Assembly (NCBI RefSeq): GCF_913063105.1 | Contig: NZ_CAJXYQ010000019.1 | Location: 1 to 64,000, forward strand | Direction of reading: 5' to 3' | Source of the DNA: an uncultured Draconibacterium sp. | GTDB taxonomy: Bacteria > Bacteroidota > Bacteroidia > Bacteroidales > Prolixibacteraceae | DNA length: 64,000 bases | In this document: positions 36,562 through 45,810 of the stretch, in pieces | Position numbering within the stretch: the first letter of the stretch is position 1 | Layout of the letters: the number at the start of each line of letters is the position of its first letter | Translations under genes and position numbers: made by a program | The notes under the pieces: model-generated | Seen by the model: the letters and a program-made list of their open reading frames with translations, nothing else | What the model was told of the DNA's origin: nothing | The model's database searches: none

Positions 36562-37797
36562 TTATTTTAGCGAAATAGTGGAAATAACCCATTCAAGCAT
36601 GTTGTCGGTACCTTTAGAATAGCTTTCCCAACTGTAATGAATCTTTACATCAGGTTGTATGCCCTGGTTGGCAATGCCCTGTATTTTAAAAAATCGCTTG
36701 GAGTAACACACCACAAGGTTCGAGTTTGGCAGTTTAAAAGTGTCCATGTCCTGGTAACCTGTAGGATTAGAACCGGTTTCTTCACCAATAATTTTGGCAT
36801 TAAGCAGTTGTTTAAACAAGGCTGCATTGCTTGTTGCGGCAGAAAAAGTAACGCCATCGGTGAGCACATAAACTCCATTTTTCCAATCCACCGGATCGGC
36901 AAGGTTTAAGGCATAGGCCAAAACCAGTCCGGTGTACAAATCGCCGCCACCGTTGTTGCGCATATCAATAATTAGCTGGCGTATCTGATGTTCAAAGATA
37001 TAAGTCACCAGTTCTTCGCCAATTACTTGCATATTTTCGAAGCCCGGGTATTTCTCAAAATGAATGTAAAGCGCATTGGTATTTTCTACGGGAGCAAACC
37101 AGAACGAATCAAGTGCGGCTGTTTGCGGTTTTTTTATTTGAGGAACAACGATGTTCATTTCAATGTATTCCGTATTATTCTCAGGGCGTAGAGCAGTTAT
37201 TTCCTCCCTAAAAATCGGGGCATTGTCTGTTTCAAAAGTAAAGGTTGCCTTGTTGCTTTGTTTTATCAGGCCGAGTTGAAAAAGAATTTCACTGATTTTA
37301 AAATATTGGGCGGTCCTTACCATTTCTGATTGTTCGTTTTCTACAAATTGTGCTACCTGGCTAATTTTTTTGGTGGCTACCGAAATAGGACTATCACCAA
37401 CCATTACCAGTTTTTTACCTAAAAGGTGACTGTATTGTTGTGTAGCTTTGACAATTCGCCAATCTCCTTCAAACCATTTTATCTCAAAAGGGAAATAGTG
37501 TTTTTCAATATTTTGCAATGAAATAGCTGTGTGCCCGTCGCCAATTTTTCGTGTCAGCTTCATAAGGTCAAGCACTATTTCCATATCTGATTTAAGTTGA
37601 ATAGAGTTTTTAATCAGTTGTAATTCAGTTACAAATTCATTTTTACTAACCTTATTATAAAGGTCAATATGTTTTTTCTCTAATTCCTGATGAAAAAATT
37701 CCAGGTCGTGTTCCCATTCAGAAAGCCTGTTTTGGGCGGATATGGATAATACAAGAAAGCTAAAAATAAGCGTAAGGATGTAGGGAAATTTATTCAT
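36562..37797 (-). CDS. S41 (tail-specific protease)-like secreted protein
   Basis: 411 residues with a signal peptide (ends SISAQ). The N-terminal helical part includes TRKIGDGHTAI. The C-terminal S41 core shows IIDMRNNGGGDLYTG (about 279-293), the nucleophile region VTFSAATSNAALF (about 317-329, Ser as in the family SAA) and GEETGSNPTGYQD. No clear PDZ domain. It may cleave peptides in the periplasm or act as a non-proteolytic homologue. It is the last gene of a - strand cassette, 9 bp after the Vat-type gene. Confidence 0.82.
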   Translation of the reverse strand: MNKFPYILTLIFSFLVLSISAQNRLSEWEHDLEFFHQELEKKHIDLYNKVSKNEFVTELQLIKNSIQLKSDMEIVLDLMKLTRKIGDGHTAISLQNIEKHYFPFEIKWFEGDWRIVKATQQYSHLLGKKLVMVGDSPISVATKKISQVAQFVENEQSEMVRTAQYFKISEILFQLGLIKQSNKATFTFETDNAPIFREEITALRPENNTEYIEMNIVVPQIKKPQTAALDSFWFAPVENTNALYIHFEKYPGFENMQVIGEELVTYIFEHQIRQLIIDMRNNGGGDLYTGLVLAYALNLADPVDWKNGVYVLTDGVTFSAATSNAALFKQLLNAKIIGEETGSNPTGYQDMDTFKLPNSNLVVCYSKRFFKIQGIANQGIQPDVKIHYSWESYSKGTDNMLEWVISTISLK

Positions 37798-37806
37798 TAC
37801 ATTTTT

Positions 37807-38427
37807 TTAATCATTTGCAGGAAGGTTTTTATCGGTAAGTAGGTGTAGGTTTTCTGTTATTTTCTGTATATCCCAGTCCCACCATTTTAATTCTAAAAGC
37901 TTTTCAATTTCATTAGGTTTAAATCGTTTTCGTATAAGTTTTGCCGGATTTCCACCAACAATAGAGTAGGGTTCCACATCTTTAGTAACAACAGCTTTGG
38001 AGGCAATAATTGCGCCATGGCCAATTTTAACACCCGGCATAATTGTCGCCTTGTGTCCCAGCCACACGTCGTTTCCAATTATGGTATCACCTTTATTCGG
38101 ATAACTTTTATTTTTCATGGCCTCTTGCCAATCGCCGCCAAATATTGCAAATGGGAACGAGCTAATGGCCTCGCTTATGTGGTTGGCACCGTTCATTATA
38201 AAAGTAACATCAGACGCAATCATGCAAAATTTGCCAATAATCAGTTTGTCACCAACAAAATCAAAATGATATTTTACGTTTTTCTCAAAATTGTAGACGT
38301 CTTCAAAATCATCGTAATAGGTGTAGTCGCCCACAATAATGTTTGGATTTTTAATAATGTTTTTCAAAAAGCAAAGGCGCTTGTAATGGGGGAGCGGAAA
38401 GATTTCGTTTTTGTCAGGTAAGCTCAT
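37807..38427 (-). CDS. Vat/CatB-type xenobiotic O-acetyltransferase
   Basis: 206 residues from the ATG at 38427, which overlaps the stop region of the preceding gene by 14 bp. The left-handed beta-helix of hexapeptide repeats carries every landmark of streptogramin A acetyltransferases: VGDYTYYDD, VGDKLIIGKFCMIASDVTFIMNGANH with the catalytic His83 (His82 in VatD), IIGNDVWLGHKATIMPGVKIG, and PYSIVGGNPAKLIRKRF then LKWWDWD. Family members acetylate virginiamycin M or chloramphenicol-type hydroxyls using acetyl-CoA. Activity on an antibiotic is not shown here; many chromosomal members have unknown natural substrates. Confidence 0.92.
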   Translation of the reverse strand: MSLPDKNEIFPLPHYKRLCFLKNIIKNPNIIVGDYTYYDDFEDVYNFEKNVKYHFDFVGDKLIIGKFCMIASDVTFIMNGANHISEAISSFPFAIFGGDWQEAMKNKSYPNKGDTIIGNDVWLGHKATIMPGVKIGHGAIIASKAVVTKDVEPYSIVGGNPAKLIRKRFKPNEIEKLLELKWWDWDIQKITENLHLLTDKNLPAND

Positions 38428-39307
38428 TTTTTTTGTTTTTATGTTGATGCGTGTTCTTTGCTGAAACAGCAAAGAAGTGGATAAGTTTATGCGTGCCAAA
38501 TTTTGGAGCTACCATATCAAAGGCCATTGCGGTTAAAAAGAATTCAACAGGCCCGAATGTTTTTTCGGCAAAAAAGGTGCGCGCAAGTGCAATGATTGCT
38601 TTTCTCAGAAAATCGGGCAGGCGAATAATTTTGGGTTTTTTGCCTGCAGCTTTCAAAGCCATTTCTGCAATTTGGCGGTGAGTAAATACTTCCGGACCTC
38701 CAACCAGCACTTCCGTTTGGTTAGAGTTAACGGCATTAAAACACACTTTTGCCAGGTCTTTTCCGTGTATCGGATTCATTTTTTTGTCTCCTTTGCCAAA
38801 CAGGTATACGCTTCCGCGTTGTGCCATTTCCAAAAAGTCTTTCATGTCCGAGAAAAAACCTGTTGGGCGAATAATCGTGTATTCTAATCCGGAAATTTTC
38901 AAGCGATCCACAAAACGCTCTTTCGCTTCGCAAATTCTCAGCTCGCGCATGTTTTGCCCGTTTAATACGGCTACGTATATAAATTTTCTGACTCCTGCTT
39001 TTTGGGCTTCCTCAAGTAAATTGATGTTTGCCTGGTAATCCACATCAAGATAGCTAAGGCCATCTTTTTGGCGGGTAATACCTACGGTTGAAATTAGGGT
39101 ATCAACAGTTTTTAAAACCCCTTGAAGGCTTTCGGGGCGGGTAAAATCTGTTTTAATCTTTTCCAGGTTTTCAGCAGAATATTCGTTCAGTTTTTCAGGA
39201 CTGCGTGCCAGTGCTTTACCATTTAGTTTTTGATCGATTAATTCTTCTACCAAATATTTTCCGAGGTACCCGGTTGCTCCGGCAATGGCAATATTCTTTT
39301 TGTTCAT
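38414..39307 (-). CDS. NmrA-like atypical SDR, NAD(P)-binding
   Basis: 297 residues from the ATG at 39307 (ATG 39319 is possible but overlaps the previous gene). Rossmann motif IAGATGYLGKYLVEEL at the N-terminus, STVGITR, and YTIIRPTGFFSDM mark the extended/atypical SDR family. A Tyr-x3-Lys active site is not obvious, so it may be a reductase of quinone or flavin type or a redox-sensing protein. Coupled on both sides within the cassette. Confidence 0.85.
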   Translation of the reverse strand: MNKKNIAIAGATGYLGKYLVEELIDQKLNGKALARSPEKLNEYSAENLEKIKTDFTRPESLQGVLKTVDTLISTVGITRQKDGLSYLDVDYQANINLLEEAQKAGVRKFIYVAVLNGQNMRELRICEAKERFVDRLKISGLEYTIIRPTGFFSDMKDFLEMAQRGSVYLFGKGDKKMNPIHGKDLAKVCFNAVNSNQTEVLVGGPEVFTHRQIAEMALKAAGKKPKIIRLPDFLRKAIIALARTFFAEKTFGPVEFFLTAMAFDMVAPKFGTHKLIHFFAVSAKNTHQHKNKKNELT

Positions 39308-39308
39308 C

Positions 39309-40385
39309 TTAAAATTCATTGCTGATGATTGTTTCAATTATTCGATTACGAAGTTTGCCGGTGTTATCTTGTTTGTTACCCAAGGTAATAATAATTCCAT
39401 TTTGTTCAGGAAGAAAACCGATAAGAGAACTGAAGCCGTCAATATCGCCACCATGCCAGCAAAACGTTTTTCCGTTAACTTTACTCTTAAACCAGGCTAG
39501 TCCGAAAATGGTGCTTTCATTTGGCACTTGTCCTTCAAATATTAGTTCTTTTTCATCAGCCGAGAACCAATCGTTTCCCATTACAGCCTGACACCATTTT
39601 TCAAGGTCGCTAACTGTGCTGGTCCAACAACCGGCACCCAGGGTAATTGCCATCGGGTACTGCGATACATTCACATTTTGGTTGTAGCCTTGAGCATAGT
39701 TGGCGCCCAAAATAGTTTCAGTGCCCATTTCGGTATTCATCATGTTTAGTGGATTCAGAATTCGCGATTTTATATAGTTTTCATAGCTTTCTCCCGACAA
39801 TTCTTCGATAAGTAACGCAACAATTAAAAAATTGGAATTAGAATATGCCATCGAGCTGCCTGGGGTAAAATCCAAATCATTTTCGGCAAGATAAAGCTTA
39901 ATCTCTTCATATATTTCTTCCGCCGAAATTTGTTCGCCACTTTTTGCTTCCTTTTCTACAAGGGGTAGGTAATCGGGAATACCCGACTGGTGACTTAGTA
40001 AGTGACTGATAGTAATTTGATTTGCTTGAGGGAGATTGGTGTCAAAATCGCTTAAGGGCTGGTTGAAATCGGTAATCAAACCTTCGCGTTTTAGCTGAAT
40101 AATACCCATGCCGGTTAGGGTTTTACTTACCGAACCTATTCTGAATTTAGTTTCTAAATCGTTTAAAATACCTGTTTCTTTATTGGCAAGTCCGAAACTC
40201 CCGCGAAAAATATCGTCTCCGTTTTTCGATATCAATACCGAACCATTAAAGCTGGCAGCTTCAAAAAAATTGAAGGCCGTAGAGTAATTTTCGATATCCG
40301 GTAACTCGTTCTCGTCACTTGTGCAGGCACTCAGAAATACGAGTGTTGCAACTAATAGGGTATGGATGTAGAATTGTGTTTTCAT
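39309..40385 (-). CDS. Beta-lactamase-fold serine hydrolase lipoprotein (second copy)
   Basis: 358 residues, lipobox LSAC (Cys21). Class C/PBP4*-type active site: SVSK (Ser85-x-x-Lys88), YSN (181-183) and a late HGGDIDG in place of KTG. Such proteins include esterases, D-aminopeptidases and DD-peptidases as well as AmpC. Penicillinase activity cannot be assumed. Start overlaps the previous stop by 4 bp. About 30% or less alike to its neighbour by eye, so an old duplication at most. Confidence 0.9.
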   Translation of the reverse strand: MKTQFYIHTLLVATLVFLSACTSDENELPDIENYSTAFNFFEAASFNGSVLISKNGDDIFRGSFGLANKETGILNDLETKFRIGSVSKTLTGMGIIQLKREGLITDFNQPLSDFDTNLPQANQITISHLLSHQSGIPDYLPLVEKEAKSGEQISAEEIYEEIKLYLAENDLDFTPGSSMAYSNSNFLIVALLIEELSGESYENYIKSRILNPLNMMNTEMGTETILGANYAQGYNQNVNVSQYPMAITLGAGCWTSTVSDLEKWCQAVMGNDWFSADEKELIFEGQVPNESTIFGLAWFKSKVNGKTFCWHGGDIDGFSSLIGFLPEQNGIIITLGNKQDNTGKLRNRIIETIISNEF

Positions 40386-41653
40386 AAAAGTATAAAATGC
40401 TGGTTTAAGGGCTTTTTTGTTTTCGTTTTATTCAGACTAATACTGCTTTGAAGCGGAATGTTTTTGTCTTCAGCTACTGTTAGCTTTTCGATTTCAGACA
40501 GTACTTTTACCATAAGAACCACGGATGCTTTTACTTCATCAGTTTGGTTTAATGAACCTGTGATGTATGTATCCAGCTCGGGGCAATAAAACATAAACGA
40601 TCCGTTGATGCCTGAGTGCCCAATGATGGTTAAATTGGGCAAGGTCGGGAACAATTTTTTGAAGGCTATTTTTCGCAAGCCAAAACCATATTCCATTCCT
40701 CGCGATTCCGGAACCCAGTTTTGCATGGATTTGAGCGTTGTTGCTGAAACAATTCTACCGGAAATAAGTGCGTGGTGAAATTTTATCAGGTCGTTGGGGG
40801 TTGAAACGATACCACCACCTGCCCAATCGGCCGACAGGCTGATATTGGCAGAAACGTCTGTTTTAGATGCATAAACTTCAGCCATGCGTGCCGTTTTTTC
40901 AATTGGTGCTGAACGTAAATGCATGTAGGTATGCTGCATTTGCAGTGGCTCGAAAAAGTTTGCTCTAAAAAAATCATGCAATGTCATTTTACTTACCTGC
41001 TCTACAATTAATCCAAGTAAAATATATTCAGTGTCAGTATAATGGTAATCCGTTCCGGGGGCAAATAGGGGCTGCATTTTCGATTTAGAAAAATCAAGAA
41101 CCTCTTTCGGGATCCACATTTTATCAGGAGCAGAAAAAACAAGCTCCAATACATTTGGACTGCCGTCAATTGTTTCTCCTTCAAAATAATCGGGTAGGCC
41201 CGAGGTGTGTTGCAGAAGCTGGGCAATAGTAATTGTTTCAGAATAGTCGTTACCCATAAAAACATGTAAACTGGCTACGATCTCCGAATGTAAATAATTG
41301 CTTATTTTATCGGAGAATTGCAAAGCTCCTTGCTCGCACAAAAGGGCAATGGCGGTTGCGGTAAAAGTCTTACCGATGCTTGCGGTATAAAAAGGATTTG
41401 CTGCCGAAACAGCCTCGCCGTTTGTAAAAGTACCGCCAATAAATTCCATATTAACCGGAGCAGATGGCGAGTAAACGGCAAGAAAAGCATTATGTATATT
41501 TTCTTTTGCCAGCTCTTTCTCAAATAGCCGTTGAATCTTTTTTTGCTGTTCATCCATGCTTTTCTTTTCGCTGGTACATTGAACTAAAACGCCACAAAGA
41601 ATAAAAATTACGAGCAGGCAGAATTTACATTTATCTATTATTGAAAAATACAT
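40382..41653 (-). CDS. Beta-lactamase-fold serine hydrolase lipoprotein (first copy)
   Basis: 423 residues. The lipobox is probably LVQC (Cys26). Active-site motifs are SIGK (Ser92-x-x-Lys95), Tyr205 in HYTDTEY where class C enzymes have YxN, and HSGINGS replacing KTG. The change of YxN to YTD argues against a classic beta-lactamase and for an esterase or peptidase-type hydrolase. It lies 18 bp after the barrel-like protein gene and is coupled to the next hydrolase. Confidence 0.88.
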   Translation of the reverse strand: MYFSIIDKCKFCLLVIFILCGVLVQCTSEKKSMDEQQKKIQRLFEKELAKENIHNAFLAVYSPSAPVNMEFIGGTFTNGEAVSAANPFYTASIGKTFTATAIALLCEQGALQFSDKISNYLHSEIVASLHVFMGNDYSETITIAQLLQHTSGLPDYFEGETIDGSPNVLELVFSAPDKMWIPKEVLDFSKSKMQPLFAPGTDYHYTDTEYILLGLIVEQVSKMTLHDFFRANFFEPLQMQHTYMHLRSAPIEKTARMAEVYASKTDVSANISLSADWAGGGIVSTPNDLIKFHHALISGRIVSATTLKSMQNWVPESRGMEYGFGLRKIAFKKLFPTLPNLTIIGHSGINGSFMFYCPELDTYITGSLNQTDEVKASVVLMVKVLSEIEKLTVAEDKNIPLQSSISLNKTKTKKPLNQHFILL

Positions 41654-41671
41654 GATTCAGCAATTTACAGT

Positions 41672-42331
41672 TTAAAAAGCATAACCTATAGAAAACTCTC
41701 CAAGAAAGCCATTCGAAAACGCATAATCGTCGCGAAAAACATCAATGGCATCCAGGGCTTCCTGGCTTGGGTTAGCCATTTTTATTTCATCGTAGGCATA
41801 ACCATAACCCAATGTGAAATTCAGAGTAAACCCGCTTTTCCAAATCCAGCGTTTACCAACATTAAGGCCGATGGTACATTCCGGGAGTTTAAAATCAAAC
41901 TCGCCCGATTCCAGGGTTCCATCGCCTTTAATTTTGCGGTAGCGCGTATAAGCTCCGGCATACCACGAGTTTAAGCCTCCTCCAAAATGGTAGCGGTAAT
42001 TAAGTATAACGGCTTTACCGCTCGATTCAATATTGGCATCAGAATAAGTGTTGGGGATGGTTTCTAAATCGCCGCGTAAAACCAGTCCGTGGTTCTCGCC
42101 AAACAGGTGCTCAACATTAGCCGAATAAAATCCAAATGCCACGCCTCCCGGACAAACATTAACAGCTGTTTTGGCCGGGCTTATCCATTTTTCTTTACTT
42201 GTTGTCGTTTTGTTTTCATGGCTTTGGGCTTTTGTTGTAGTGGCAATAGTAAGCAATAAAATGGCAGTAATTAGCAAAAATACCGGTTTAGTCGATACTG
42301 ACTCTTTTGTTGTTCTTGTTTCCTTTTTCAT
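41672..42331 (-). CDS. Outer-membrane barrel-like protein heading the cassette
   Basis: 219 residues. An extended N-terminus (about residues 1-15) precedes the signal hydrophobic core, which ends near TTTKAQ. The mature part has alternating strands and Gly/aromatic turns (NYRYHFGGGLNSWYAGAYTRY, FTLNFTLGYGYAYDEI) and closes with EFSIGYAF, a typical barrel C-terminus ending in Phe. Likely an eight- to ten-strand outer-membrane protein. It lies just downstream of candidate operator repeats. Confidence 0.72.
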   Translation of the reverse strand: MKKETRTTKESVSTKPVFLLITAILLLTIATTTKAQSHENKTTTSKEKWISPAKTAVNVCPGGVAFGFYSANVEHLFGENHGLVLRGDLETIPNTYSDANIESSGKAVILNYRYHFGGGLNSWYAGAYTRYRKIKGDGTLESGEFDFKLPECTIGLNVGKRWIWKSGFTLNFTLGYGYAYDEIKMANPSQEALDAIDVFRDDYAFSNGFLGEFSIGYAF

Positions 42332-42440
42332 GATGTTTAATTTTTGTTTTGAATGAATTAACTATTGTTCTCTGTTTTGTTGTTATCGTTTGACGATACA
42401 AAGATGAGAAACAAAAAAGAGTCATTCGTCCGAAATTGTA

Positions 42441-42493
42441 ATTCCGTACCATTTGGTGAGATTCCGTACTCTTATGAAATCCGGGACTTGTAC
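42441..42493. promoter_or_regulatory. Candidate operator repeats upstream of the cassette
   Basis: ATTCCGTAC at 42441-42449 recurs at 42461-42469 (20-bp period), with weaker related copies near 42479 (ATCCGGGAC) and 42490 (TTGTACC). They lie between the AraC-type regulator gene and the - strand barrel gene. The region lacks a full consensus promoter (best -7 is CATCTTTG at 42406-42399), as expected for an activator-dependent start. Confidence 0.45.
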
Positions 42494-42510
42494 CACAAAA
42501 GGGAAAGAAG

Positions 42511-44280
42511 TTATTGTTTAACTGTTTTTAGCCAACTGCCGGGTGTTTGATTTTCTACCTTTTTAAAGTAAGCATTAAATACCGTTTTTGAATTAAAACC
42601 ACTTTCGTAGGCCAGGCCTAAAAGGGTGAGGTGTGAATTTTTAGGATCGAGCGCCAGTTTTTTGAAATGATCTAATCGAAACTGGTTGATGAACTCGTTA
42701 AAATTCATGCCCGTTTTTTCGTTGATAAGGTAAGAGAGTTTGTTGGGGTGAACATTAAAAGATTCAGCCAGTGTGCGCAAATTCAGCTGTGGGTTCAGAA
42801 ACGGCTGTTGAGTTTTTATTATCTGAATTAACTCTTCTAACTGTTTATTCTCTTCCGTAAAATTGTCATCATACGAATTATTAGTTTCTCTCGTTACCTC
42901 TATTTCGTCATCAAGCTTAAAGTTTGAAATATGTAATTTATGGAAAGCATCAAATTTGTGTAAGGGGTGAAAAGAGGGGTCTTGTCTGAAATTGATAATT
43001 TGTCCGCGCTTTTGTTCGACGTATTTGCCCAAAAGCTCCAATGCTTCCTGTTGATGATCGGTATTTGCCAATGCAAAAAGTTCATACGGAACCAGTTGTT
43101 GTTTATCCTCTGCAACGGTTTGCCATTTTTTTAATGTACTTGCCGGCAGGGTTTTCTTTCCTTTGTTACGAATGTTAAAATAGAGTTTTTTTACATCGGC
43201 GTTTGGCGTGTTGCTTATTGCTGCTTCAAACTCATCTTCTTTGTTTAGCCAGATAAGGCATAAAATACGAAGCTCGGCAGCCAATAAAAAATCAGGATTT
43301 ATTACCAGCGCTCTGTCTACCAGTTGTAAAGCGTTTTCGAACTTGCTTTGGTAATAATTGATGTGCGCTAAGGTGTAAAGATGGTTTGCTGAAAGCGGAT
43401 CAACTGTCATGGCTTTTTGAATATAGGCTTCAGCTTCATCAAAATAACCATGCGATTGCAGCAGTTCGGCCATGGCTTCCAGGCCATCGGTATAAGTCGG
43501 ATGTTGATTCAGCATGTTAGCCAGTTGTTTGTAGCTTGCGCTAAAATCCCACTCCATCCAAAACGAACGCCCAATAAACGACAGGCCGTATTCGGGAAGC
43601 GATTTGTCCAGGTCGCTGGCAATCATGAAATTTTTAATAGCCAGTTCAAAGCCCTTTTCTGCAGGCATATAACCCCATGCTGCCAGTAATCCATAACTTT
43701 GTACCAATCCGTAATAAGCCCGTGCGTATTCCGGGTCGAGCTGTATGGCTGCTTCATAATATTTTGTAGCTTCTGCTATGGAGGGGGCGTCCCACTTAAG
43801 CTGCAAGAAATGGCCTTTTAAAAAGAGTTCATAGGCTTGTGTATTTTTTGTAGCTTTTTTTACCAGCGACTCCTGAATGTTAAAATGCCCGAAGTTGTCG
43901 CGAATCTGGTTGGCTATAAGCAAGCTTATTTCATCTTGTAAGGCAAAAATATCTTCAATTTCACGATCGAAGTTTTGCGACCAGAAATGAATACCATCAA
44001 GAGCATTTATTAACTGAGCAGTAATACGAACGCGTTTATTCACCCGCCGTACACTGCCTTCTAAAACCGATGCCACACCAAGTTGCGAAGCTATTTCGCG
44101 CACATCGGTATTTTTACCTTTAAATGCAAACGACGAAGTTCGGGCAATCACCTTTAACCCGTTAACTTTTGTAAGTGCATTTATTATCTCTTCGGTTATT
44201 CCATCGCTGAAATATTCATTCTCAGGATCAGCACTCATGTTAACAAAAGGCAGAACAACTATGGATTTCTCATTTAACAT
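42511..44280 (-). CDS. TolB-N-like / TPR / AraC-type transcriptional regulator
   Basis: 589 residues without signal peptide or TM segment. The N-terminus (about 5-125: IVVLPFVNMSADPENEYFSDGITEEI ... VLEGSVRR) is the TolB/FlgO-like domain often found with adenylate cyclases and CadC-type regulators. TPR repeats follow (about 150-420). The C-terminus (about 475-585: RTLAESFNVHPNKLSYLI, LGLAYESGFNSKTVFNAYFKK) is an AraC-type double HTH. It probably controls the downstream cassette. The domain order with TolB-N at the front and AraC at the end is the inverse of the common HTH-first arrangement. Confidence 0.88.
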   Translation of the reverse strand: MLNEKSIVVLPFVNMSADPENEYFSDGITEEIINALTKVNGLKVIARTSSFAFKGKNTDVREIASQLGVASVLEGSVRRVNKRVRITAQLINALDGIHFWSQNFDREIEDIFALQDEISLLIANQIRDNFGHFNIQESLVKKATKNTQAYELFLKGHFLQLKWDAPSIAEATKYYEAAIQLDPEYARAYYGLVQSYGLLAAWGYMPAEKGFELAIKNFMIASDLDKSLPEYGLSFIGRSFWMEWDFSASYKQLANMLNQHPTYTDGLEAMAELLQSHGYFDEAEAYIQKAMTVDPLSANHLYTLAHINYYQSKFENALQLVDRALVINPDFLLAAELRILCLIWLNKEDEFEAAISNTPNADVKKLYFNIRNKGKKTLPASTLKKWQTVAEDKQQLVPYELFALANTDHQQEALELLGKYVEQKRGQIINFRQDPSFHPLHKFDAFHKLHISNFKLDDEIEVTRETNNSYDDNFTEENKQLEELIQIIKTQQPFLNPQLNLRTLAESFNVHPNKLSYLINEKTGMNFNEFINQFRLDHFKKLALDPKNSHLTLLGLAYESGFNSKTVFNAYFKKVENQTPGSWLKTVKQ

Positions 44281-44391
44281 TCGGGACCTTTAATCATTTA
44301 TTCTTGTTGCTGTTGACAATAACAGTTTCCATTTTAACAAAGAAAATCATTCTAAGTTGATTAAGCCCCCTAGTTTTAGTAATAAAACAGT

Positions 44392-45810
44392 TTAAATAGA
44401 AATTTGCTTTGTTTTGGAAAGCGAAGCAACAAGCAGATAAATAATCAAAGATGCACTAATTCCAAATATATTTGCATCGAGGTTTAACGGTAGGGGAACT
44501 CTTAAAAGAATGAGCAGTAATGTAACAGAGCCTCCCGTTAGCATGGAGAATAGTGCGGCAATTTTGTTTGGTCTCTTTGCAAAAAGAGCTGCCAGTACCG
44601 GAATAATCATTCCTGAAACCATAAAAGAATAGGAGTGAAGCATGAGTTCAAGAACGCTTGTCATTTTTAATGCCAACAGCAGAGCAATGGTGCCAATTAT
44701 CAGGGTAAGTACCTGCGACAACCGAAGACTGTTTGTTCTGTTATGCATACGAAAAACATCGGTAAGTAAGTTACCGGAAGCGGCCATCAGGCAGCTATCG
44801 GCGGTAGACATTATGGCCGAAAAATAGGCCGAAAGAACAATGCCTAAAAATCCAACAGGCAGAACTGTTTTTAGTAAAACCGGTAGTCCCATTTCTGCAT
44901 CAAGATTGGTAGCATTGTAACCGGGCAAAAGTTGATTTTCCATAGCAACACGAGCAAACATTCCAAGCATTACCCCAATAAAAGCCATTAGCGGATATTC
45001 AAATAAGCCGGCAATAAACCACCCGCGTTGTGCTGTTTGTGTATTCTTTGATGCATATATTCGTTGGTAAAGCGTCATACCGATAAACCAAATCGGAATA
45101 ATGGTAAACATCCAGTTAACGATTTGCTGCCACGAAATTGCTCGAAGCGATAAAAAGTCGGGCTCGAGCGTATTTACAATGGCATTGTAGCCACCAATTT
45201 CGTAATAGGCAAAGGGTAGCCCAATAAAAATTAGGCCAATCATAAGTATAATCCACTGAATGGTATCGGTATAGATTACCGCTTTTAACCCCCCTAAAAC
45301 AGTGTATACAACCGCTATTGTGCCCATTATTAAAAGGGCATTATTCAAACTCAGTCCATTAAACGTTGATGCTGCCAGCTTTGCGCCTGCAAGTATTTGC
45401 GAGCTGGTAAATCCGAGGTAACCGATAGCTGATATGAGCCCTGCAATTAAGGCGACCCGTTTATCAAAAATAAACTCCAGAAATTGCGGGAACGACAGAA
45501 AGCCCTTGCGCCGGGCCAGGCCAGCAACCTTTGGAATAAGTAAAACGGCACTCAGCCAGGCACCAAGCAAACCGGTAAATAGAAGCCAGCTACCTGATAG
45601 CCCCATTGTAAATCCCAGGCCTCCGAGACCAATTGAAAAGCCACCTCCAACGTCTGTGGCAACCACCGATAATCCGATGTGAATACTGCTGAGTTTTCTT
45701 CCGCCAACAAAATAATCATCCGTATTTTTATTTTTTCGAAGAAAATAAACTCCAACACCAAGCATGGCGGTTAAGTAGATGCAAAAAATTGACAGATCAA
45801 TCCAGCCCAT
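44392..45810 (-). CDS. Sodium:solute symporter (SSS family), last gene of the abl operon
   Basis: 472 residues with about 13 TM segments. SSS signatures: a first TM and YFVGGRKLSS, GGLKAVIYTDTIQWIIL (consensus GGlxavxxtDxiQ), and LPVGFLGIVLSAYFSAIMSTADS with the Ser/Thr of the Na2 site. It imports a solute with Na+. It starts at the TAATG shared with the preceding small gene, so it is translationally coupled to the beta-lysine biosynthesis genes. This suggests uptake of a compatible solute or a lysine-related precursor. Substrate not determinable by eye. Confidence 0.9.
   Translation of the reverse strand: MGWIDLSIFCIYLTAMLGVGVYFLRKNKNTDDYFVGGRKLSSIHIGLSVVATDVGGGFSIGLGGLGFTMGLSGSWLLFTGLLGAWLSAVLLIPKVAGLARRKGFLSFPQFLEFIFDKRVALIAGLISAIGYLGFTSSQILAGAKLAASTFNGLSLNNALLIMGTIAVVYTVLGGLKAVIYTDTIQWIILMIGLIFIGLPFAYYEIGGYNAIVNTLEPDFLSLRAISWQQIVNWMFTIIPIWFIGMTLYQRIYASKNTQTAQRGWFIAGLFEYPLMAFIGVMLGMFARVAMENQLLPGYNATNLDAEMGLPVLLKTVLPVGFLGIVLSAYFSAIMSTADSCLMAASGNLLTDVFRMHNRTNSLRLSQVLTLIIGTIALLLALKMTSVLELMLHSYSFMVSGMIIPVLAALFAKRPNKIAALFSMLTGGSVTLLLILLRVPLPLNLDANIFGISASLIIYLLVASLSKTKQISI

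Noticed and set aside
39309..41653. Two neighbouring serine hydrolases as AmpC beta-lactamases
   Set aside because: Both lack KTG (HGG/HSG instead) and one lacks YxN, so a beta-lactamase name is not justified.
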